Source: Saccoglossus kowalevskii (taxonomy: Eukaryota > Hemichordata > Enteropneusta > Harrimaniidae). Taken from it: a stretch of DNA of 23,542 bases. Under the pieces are notes generated by a model. The model worked only from the letters and a program-made list of their open reading frames with translations, was not told the DNA's origin and did not search any database. A program made the position numbers and the translations under genes. Every line of letters begins with the position of its first letter. The stretch's first letter is position 1. Shown here piece by piece: positions 13,001 to 22,000 of this stretch. Location: assembly GCF_000003605.2 (NCBI RefSeq), contig NW_003154742.1, positions 17,120-40,661 on the forward strand. The letters are read 5' to 3'.

Positions 13001-16000
13001 TCTTTCATTCATGTACTCCAAATAATGTTGCATGGCATTTCAAAAACAACACAAAGACATACATGTACTAGTATGCAAGATGACCCACACTCTGTAAATG
13101 CCATTGCTATACCACATCTACACATGTAGCACCAAAAAAACAATTGAATTTGCGATTCTGAAAGACCATATCATCACTCCAAAACGTACAAGAACTTTCA
13201 ATTTTCCCTTATATTGAGTAAACCACTTCACCCACATTGATCTGTTACAGATTATTGACGTCACATTCACACAGTTGTCTTGGTTTACATTGAATGCAGA
13301 AGCACTATAGCACACGATGAAAATAGAATCCCGTCACTGAATGCAAACATTCACACAACGTAAACAGTTTATCAAGCTATAATCTCTCATTCAATTACAA
13401 TGACAACTAGGAAAAAGATTTACAATAAATAAGGTTATCACAAGAGTACCGATATGTGTTGATCGATATGATCGCCATACTGCCTTGAAATGAACAATGA
13501 AATGAACATGAAATTACTACCTATCATACTTACCTCCAAGGAATGCAATTTTCCATCCATTGCAACCTTTGACTTTCCAAGTGTTGGGGCAGCATATCAA
13601 ACATGGTAACATTGGATGCAGAGTTCTCCTCTAGTTCAACATTGTTTGTTAATGAATCTACTTCCTTACTAGTCCTTGATAGAACAAAAGTTTTATCCTT
13701 TTCCTTTTTATCATTATTTGGTTTATTCCTGGCACCTAGGTCTTCAGTGTCAGACCTTGTTTCCAAAATATTCTGATGCACAGATGCACTTTTTCTATTA
13801 ACTGTCCCAGCCTCCATCAGCTTTGCATCAGTACTTCCAATTTGGTCCTGAATTTTCCCTAAAATTTTTTCAGCTTTAAGCTCAATGTCATCCTTTTTTT
13901 TGCTATTCATGTGTTGTTCCTTTTCCAGTTGTTCTCTAAGTCGCCTCTCTTTTTCCTCTTTATCATCTTTTGCATTCTTTTTCCTATGTTAAAGACAAAT
14001 TATGAACTACTTTTCAAAACGACACAATAGATCAAACTAGAATTAACTCATAAATCTACTTTCATCTTCCATACAGAATAAGATTCTGAAGTCACCTTTC
14101 TTCTTCTTTACTCTTCTGTTCTTGTATCTTCATTTTCTCATCTTCCATCCTTTTCTTTTCTATTTCAGCCAGATGTTTGGCTTCCACCTCTTTCCTCAAC
14201 CTTTCGTTCTCTTGCTGTATTCTCTCTTCCTCTTCCCTTTTCTTTTGTTCTTCCTTTTCCTTCATTTCTTTTTCTGCCTCTTGCCTTTTCCTTTCCTCCT
14301 CCACTTTCCTCCTCCTTTCCTCTTCCTCTTTCTGTTTCCTCTCTTCTTCCTTTATGCGTTCCTTCTCCTTTTCTTCTCTTTTTCTCCTCTCCTCCTCCAA
14401 CTTTCTCTGCTCTTCCTCTTCTTTCTTCCTTTTCTCATCTTCCTCCTTTTTCTTTTTGATGGCTAACTCCTTTTTTCTTTTCTGCTCTTCTTTCCTTCTG
14501 TTTTCAAGTATTTCCACTTGTCGTTCCATCTCTACTTTTGTCTTTCTTTCCTCTCTCCTCTTTTTCAATTTATTGATGTACGGTTTTCTTACCCTGCAAT
14601 AATGAATGGTTATTAGTTAGTGTTCTGAACTATCGTAATCACAGGAATTATAAGCCCTAACATCCTCAATCTGAACACAAATTTTATTATGACAGAGCTT
14701 AGAGTAATTGTTTGGTGGTACCAGACAGAAGTGAACGCTTAATTAATTATACGTATGGTAACAGCTTTCTGTCATAAGCTGTTAAACTTTTACACAATTT
14801 GTTCCAGGGTCTCTATTTTACAAGAATCACTACAACTGTGGAGGTTGCGCTAGCCTTTTCAACAGCACATCCTAAAATGCTTATAGTCCTAATAGATGTG
14901 TTCTACGTTTAATCTCCATGTCACCAGAGTAAATGTGAACTAGTCATTAATTTTGTTACACGGTCATCAATTTTACATGATATTTTACTGTGACAAAATA
15001 ACACAATTAAAAAAAAATATAATTGTTAAATTGATTGGCGTAGAAGCTTCAAAGTAAAGGTGATGGAGCGTCTCTCATTTTGTTACCGTTTGGACGAAAC
15101 ACTTATTGTTAGTTAACTTGCTACTAATTTGGGATAATTACATACATACGTCCATTCTTGTGTGTAAATACATCCAAACACTTGTCGTTAAGTTGATGCA
15201 TCAATATGAATGTGTGTGCATCTTTAAGAACATGTTTTTCTGAGTTATTCCAAAAATTTACATCACTGGGTAATGCGATCTCTTTAACCCCCTGCCAAAT
15301 GAATACCAGTGACATTTTCACTGATACAAAATGTTGACCGACTGAATTCATCTCTTCTGAAATTTAAGCATTGTTTTACAGTATATTTTGTACCAGAATG
15401 GGAAAAGTATGATGTGCATTATATAAAATGCAATGTAACACTATATAAATGGTAGTAACATAACCAATCATACACTGTACACACAAGGCAAAATGAAAAG
15501 CATGAGATATTGAATGAGAGACTACAGCTGATATTCACTGTTATAGTCTGTGAACTCACATTCTGAAAACACAGTTTCAAATTATTATTTTACAATTTAA
15601 TCTGAGGTATTTAACTAACCGATAGGAACGGTATGTGGCTTGGATTTTCACAGCAGCTCTAATTATCTTGTCATTTGTTTCCTTTCTCTGTTTTTGGAGT
15701 TGAATTTCAAGTTCTTCTTTTTCTTTGTGTGTCTTCTGATCTAATTCGTCTATGTTAGCCTGGAATTAATTAAGTAAATGTTTAAGCCATTTGATAAAAA
15801 AAATATAGCTTGTGATTAGTAGTAGCCCAAGGTACACATTATTGTTCTTGCAACTGCTGACAATACATATATGGAAATATGTATAGTGCATGTTTCAAAA
15901 GAAACCATATCCATATGTTTGCGACTACATGAAACAGCTGGGCAAATATCAATTTCAGGAGCTATCCTGGTGTCAAGAAGTTTATGCAGACCCACAAAGT

Positions 16001-19000
16001 TGCATCCGCTAATGAATGAACATTGGTCGGTAGCTTTTAATATGAACCCTATCTGTGGCACACTCATCCAGGGTTTAAAGATGATCTCTTCTGTGATGTT
16101 CAACCCCAAGCATGGATTAAAAATTACCTACCTACTACCTACTAATCATGGCCCACTAAAGGATTCTTGTCCTAGGATTTCCATATTACAAAATTAGTAG
16201 CTAAACTGGTATGGTATATTAATGTACAATTATGCAATTGGTCTAAAGTGATATATCAGTTTATTCTACATAAATTGAGCAATGACATATGTGTACTTAT
16301 GTTCATTATTCTGTTGCTGCAAATACCATGATGGACTAAAGATAATATGACCATGGACATGCAAAGGAGAGTTAAATAAATTTTAAACCCCAAAAATGCA
16401 TGCAAAATCTAAGCTAACTTTGACAAACTTACAAAGACTAATTAAGTAAAACACAGTGACATGACATCCACATAAAATGTACTTTAACAATTTAATTTAT
16501 AATTAAAATATAAAGCATACCTTATATTCACTCAACATCACTTCCATTCTCTTTGTGTCTTCTTCAAATTCTTTTTCAATTTTATTTTCTTCTTCAAGAA
16601 GTTTTTGTTTCATTTCTTTCTGCTCGTTGTCATATTCTTGAAACTTCTCTCGTCTGATTCTACTGATTCTTTGATCTTGTTTTTCCATCTCATCTTTTTG
16701 CAACTCGTATTCCATCTGTCTTCTTTCATCTTTCTCTCTCTGTTTCTGCATCAGTTCTTTCAGCTTCTCTCTGGCTTCTCGTTCCATCATTGCACTTTCT
16801 GTTACAACTGCTACAGTCCACATTTTTTTATCTGTGAAAATTCAACATTAGAAACAAAATTTACAAACTGACCACCAGCACGCATGCTTGGAGTGTTTTT
16901 TTCAAAGAATGTACTACCTAAATGTTGTATTGTCCTGTAACAATGTGATATTATATCTAAAAGTTCTGGACAAAAAAATACTTGCTAAAATTTAGGTGTG
17001 AACACTCCTGACAATCAACATAATGACATAAAAAAAATTAATATTTATATTCCTCAAAAAAATACTACATGTTCTGTACTGATCATAATGTCCCTTAATA
17101 TAACAACAATTGTATAAAAGTTCCTAAAAATTTGGCAAGAAAAATACTTAATAATATATGTCTTTCAATTAATACTACATACAGTACTGTATAAATGTCC
17201 CTTATAGAATAATATACCATAACATGAATTGTATAAAAGTTTCTAAAATAATTACCAATGGGTTTATCAATTAATAAATAAATACATACTTGTGTATTAC
17301 TACTTACTGACTCTTATAGAATAATATAACATGAATTGTATAAAAGTTCCTAAATAATGGTGCAGTGATATATACATTGTATATATACCGGTAAGCAAAA
17401 AAAAAATACTAGCCAGATTTCAAAAAGGCAGGAAAGCAACACTGTAACTTGACAGATATTGGAGAACATTTACTAAAACCTAGTTTTCATTATTAGTAAC
17501 ATAATTGCTTCATTCTTTCCACTTATTCCCACGTCTCTAACAAATGTTTTATTTCACCTAGAAAATTGCACCTTCCAGTGACACCAAAAATCTTATTTTC
17601 AGCCTTAGAAGAACATCTCCAATAAAAGTGCACATAAACATGCATGCACTAATAATATCATATTAACTTATGACAATGATATGGTATGGAATATATATAG
17701 TTCTATTGATTTCTTAACTAAAACATTTCTGTTTTAAAATAATTGTTTAGGTCCAAGAATTTAAAAAAAATCACCAACTGTTTTAACTTGGACTTTCACT
17801 ATCACAAAGAAAGACAGTATTTACACACATACACATGTACCTGTTACTTCTCCATTTACCAGTGCAGTAGCACCTTTCAGTTGAGATGGTGTTTCATTTG
17901 TGTCACCACTATCACAAAGAAAGATAGCATTTACACACATACAACAAAACTAAAACAACAAACTTGGCCGAAAGTGGGTTCGAAATGCAAATTAATAAAG
18001 TAAATGTTAGGATTACTTATTTAGATATCTGTGAGGTATGTTTTTTTTTTAATTTGCTTTCTCTTAGGTTGACTTCTCCATTTACCAGAGCAGTACCCGG
18101 TAGCACCTTTCAGTTGAGATGGTGTTTCATTTGTGTCACCACTATCACAAAGAAAGATAGTATTTACACACATACAACATGTACCTGTTACTTCTCCATT
18201 TACCAGTGCAGTAGCACCTTTCAGTTGAGATGGTGTTTCATTTGTGTCATCAACCGTCAAAAATGTTTCCTGTGCATCCTCAATTTCGCCATTTCCATTT
18301 TCATCCATTTCATCTTTCTCCTCCTCTTTCTCAATTTCTTCCATCACCTCAAGAGATTGATGAAAACAAAGATGATTCACCAACTAAATAATCTTATTCA
18401 AATACTCCACATTGAGTTGTGTTTTAAATTGTTAGTGAAGCTGGTTAGACACCATGTGACCAAATCTACCTAGAGTATTAATTGTGAACATTAAATGTCG
18501 CCCACGGTATATACATGTAATTTTATATCAAGAAAATTATTCATAACCAGTCAAATTGTAAACATTCTTAGTTTAGTATGTGTATGTTTCAGTAAACTCA
18601 CTCTATCATACAGCAACTCAGGATCCTCCCCGATAGTAAACGCAATTTCTTCAATTGCTTTTGATACTGGCTGATCTCTGGCATCCACAAATTTACCTAC
18701 CATAAAAATGTAAAAAGAGACTTATGTGAAGCGTAGCACAAAAATCACAAAACATACATCATACATACAAACATACTGGCAAAATCAGGTAAGAATACTA
18801 CAATCAACAACCAAAAAAAACAATAATATAATCAGTGTTTGCGTTGTGTTACTTGCAAGCACATCCATATTCTATACATGTATTTAAAACATAAATCACG
18901 AGAATAACCATTGTATGTACATTTGTCTTCCACTTTTTTTAAGATAGCTGTACAATCATCAATCTCTTTCATGACTCCTTCAGATCTACTTTGCACTCGT

Positions 19001-22000
19001 TCAAGGTAGGCAGTGACAGAATCAGGAATCTCATCATAATCATCTTTCTCCTCCTCCTCCTCATCTTCATCAAGATCCTCCTGACAACAAAACAGAGATT
19101 TTGTTTAAATCAATATTTATTGCACACTACATACAACTACAAAACTATATAAGGATGTCATCACCAACAGTTTCTGTATAACCCCTTAGACCACTACAAC
19201 CAATTGTGTGTGCCTTTCAAAGCAATGAAACAGGCTTGTTTTTCTTTTACAAATTTGAGTTATTCAACATACATGTAATAATAATAATAATAATAATAAT
19301 AGTCTTTATTGAAGTCATATCCTAAAAATGCATGTATGTAAATAGGTCTCCATGTGGTAGTTGAGCGCGGTAACTGAGCGTCTCAGTTTTCACGAAGATA
19401 CGAGTTGAGCGTACGCTCACTTTCAAAAGTAAGCGTGGAGCCAAACAATGGAATGCTTGAGTGTGCTCACTTTTAAAAGTAGGTGTGGGGACAAACCATG
19501 GAATGCTGGAATGAAAGCTATGCTCAGTTTAACATGAAGTTGATACAAGTTCACATATTCACAGGAGAGGACGTTTGTTAAAACAAAGCAACCATGTTTA
19601 ATTAAATATTCACGCAGTTTGACTCCTATGACCTTGTAAGAAGGACGCATCAAAAAATAGTCTTCCTTTATTCATCGTCTTAGCTTTCGGAAGATGCGAG
19701 TTGAGCGTACGCTCACTTTCAAAATTGGGCATGGAGCCACACAATGGAATGCTTGAGATAGTTTACTTGTAAATTGAAGTCTTGCGGTGCAATTAACACC
19801 TCGACCGAGGTATGACCACCTTATTGTTTACTGTGTAATCGGCGGAGTTTTACGTTACAGATGGATGAATGGAGAAGTCTGTTTCTGTCACTTGTAGAAA
19901 ACTAACCAGTAGAGTCCCAACACGTATGGGTGGGATCATTAGCTCCATGGTGGGATGAGAAGCGTTATATGTATCAATAAATCTGTTTCCATGTCCATTA
20001 GATAAATACGACCAAGTAAATATTGAGTTTTCATTAAAATATCAGCGTTCAAATGACTGTGCATAGCTCTGATGTTTCGCCACACGTCAAAGTATCGACT
20101 TATTTGTTGTTATCACAGTGGGTGACGGCTGTGTTTTAAATTTAGACAAAGATCATCACGCTTATAGACAAAATGCCAGTACCTGGTGATTGTTTTTTTA
20201 TGCGAGGTTTCAACGGGTAGAGTTGTTTTTAATTCCAGCTGAGGTCACGAACCCAGGATTACGTTTGGTAATGGACACTGTGACGCCATGTCCAACATTG
20301 AAAGCCAACGACTACCCCCACCATGCCCACCCCAGGCCCTGTTTAAGGAATTGAACGGTTTCATAGTACCTTTTCAACAAATAGATTGATAATTGCCGTC
20401 ACTATTTTGTTATAGTTTTAGGAAGTGTTAATAAATATTGTTTCGTCACATTGCTACATTTATTTTGTTATTGCACGTCATATTTAATTGAGGTAAGTAT
20501 ATTTGACTAATGAAGATGGAAATACATGTTATCAAATATAAAATCGAGAGGGGGTACAATTATGCGAAGTACTGTATGCATGGCGTCCAACTTGAGGTCG
20601 TAGAAAGAGAGCGTACGCTCACTTGTAAAAGTTGGCGTGGAAAAAACAATGGAATTACACAGATTAGGAACTACATGCATGACCCATTACAAGAAACCAG
20701 AAATATTTTATGCACAATTTAGTCGATGTACATGTGCAATTACAAATATATCAAGATTGCTGATCATTTTTCATAATTTAACTTTTGTGGTTTCAAAATA
20801 GTTATTTGTGTGTGCATGTGGTGGTGGGGATGGGGGTATTTTTGCATTGTTTTTATTTGTCGGCATCTATAATGATGCTCAATGATTATACAACCGTTTT
20901 CAAACGTATTTTTAACGTTACAGAGAAGCAATGTAAAGCAAAGTAACAGAAAAGCAGCATATGTCTAAATGGCGACCAATGTAGTCTCGATCAAATGTGT
21001 ATTTTATATGTAAATTTATATTTTCATGAGGGTGAGCCAATCGAAGCCAAATGATTCGTAGCTGTACAATCACGGAATGATTCACGTACAATGCATAAAT
21101 ATCGCGACATGCAAATTTGCACTACCATTGCTGTAGTATCAATCTATGACGGTTGATCTGGACATATGAGCAAAATGGTAATGTAAATTTCATTAATAAA
21201 ACAACATTGTATGTGTGGACACTTTCACTTCATGCAAGTGTGCGCAACAACTCGTTGTCACTTAGCGTTGTTTACAGACGCCGACAAATGAAAACATTCA
21301 AGACAAAACAAACGTCAGAGTTGTAAGTAAATCTTTATTGCTATCGTATCCCATTTGAGATCTTGACATAAAATACAATAAAGTTGTAGGTCCCATGCCT
21401 ACAATTACACGCAAAAGAAAGCGTAGTCTCTTATTACCAGACGCGTCCATCTTACAAGGTCATAGGGTTCAAATTGCGTGAATATTTAATTAAATATGGT
21501 TGCCTCAATTTTAACAAATGTTCTGCTCATGTGAATCCAGACCTCTGAAACGAACTTGTATCAACTTCATGTTAAACTGAGCGTAGTTTTCATTACATCA
21601 CCAGCATTCCATGGTTTGTCCCCATGCTTACTTTTAAAAGTGAGCGCACTCAAGCTTTCTATTGTTTTGCTCCACGCTTATTTTTGAAAGTAAGTGTATG
21701 CTCAACTCGTATCCTCGTGAAAACTGAGACGCTCATTTACCGCGCTCAACTACCACAAAGAGACTCATTTACATACCTCAAAAATGGACATAGATCTAAG
21801 TACAATAAAGCATGGTTGTCATTCCATGTTAGAAACATTCAGAATAAAAAAAAGAAGATACACTAGTATAAAAAAACTAAACAAAACTAAAACAACAAAC
21901 TTGCCCGAAAGTTGGTTCGAAGTGCAAATTGATAAAGTAAATGTTAGGATTATTTATTTAGATATCTGTGAGGCAGCTGTTTTTTTTTTTTAAATTTTTA

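Larger units (their letters stand above)
16832..18184 (-). other. LRRIQ1 intron 4
   Basis: Its 5' part (17797-18184) is made of duplicated exon 4/donor sequence interrupted by a LINE 3' scrap. Its 3' part (about 17040-17360) is a degenerate tandem repeat. Both are listed separately. Confidence 0.85.

Noticed and set aside
14122-14602. Long Phe/Leu/Ser-rich plus-strand open frames that look like membrane proteins
   Set aside because: They are the antisense of the Glu/Lys-rich coiled coil of exon 7, whose GAA/AAG-rich codons read as TTC/CTT on the other strand.
15124-15351. 75-codon minus-strand open frame in intron 6 as an extra LRRIQ1 exon
   Set aside because: Exon 6 joins exon 7 in phase directly through the IQ motif and the following helix, and the segment has no similarity I recognise to the family.
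15816-16197. Overlapping antisense open frames of 97 and 108 codons in intron 5
   Set aside because: No motif, no splice context matching LRRIQ1 phase, and neither strand is favoured. Kept only as a note.
17964-18473. 169-codon plus-strand open frame
   Set aside because: It crosses a LINE scrap, exon 4 antisense and two introns; the repeats in it come from the exon 4 duplication.
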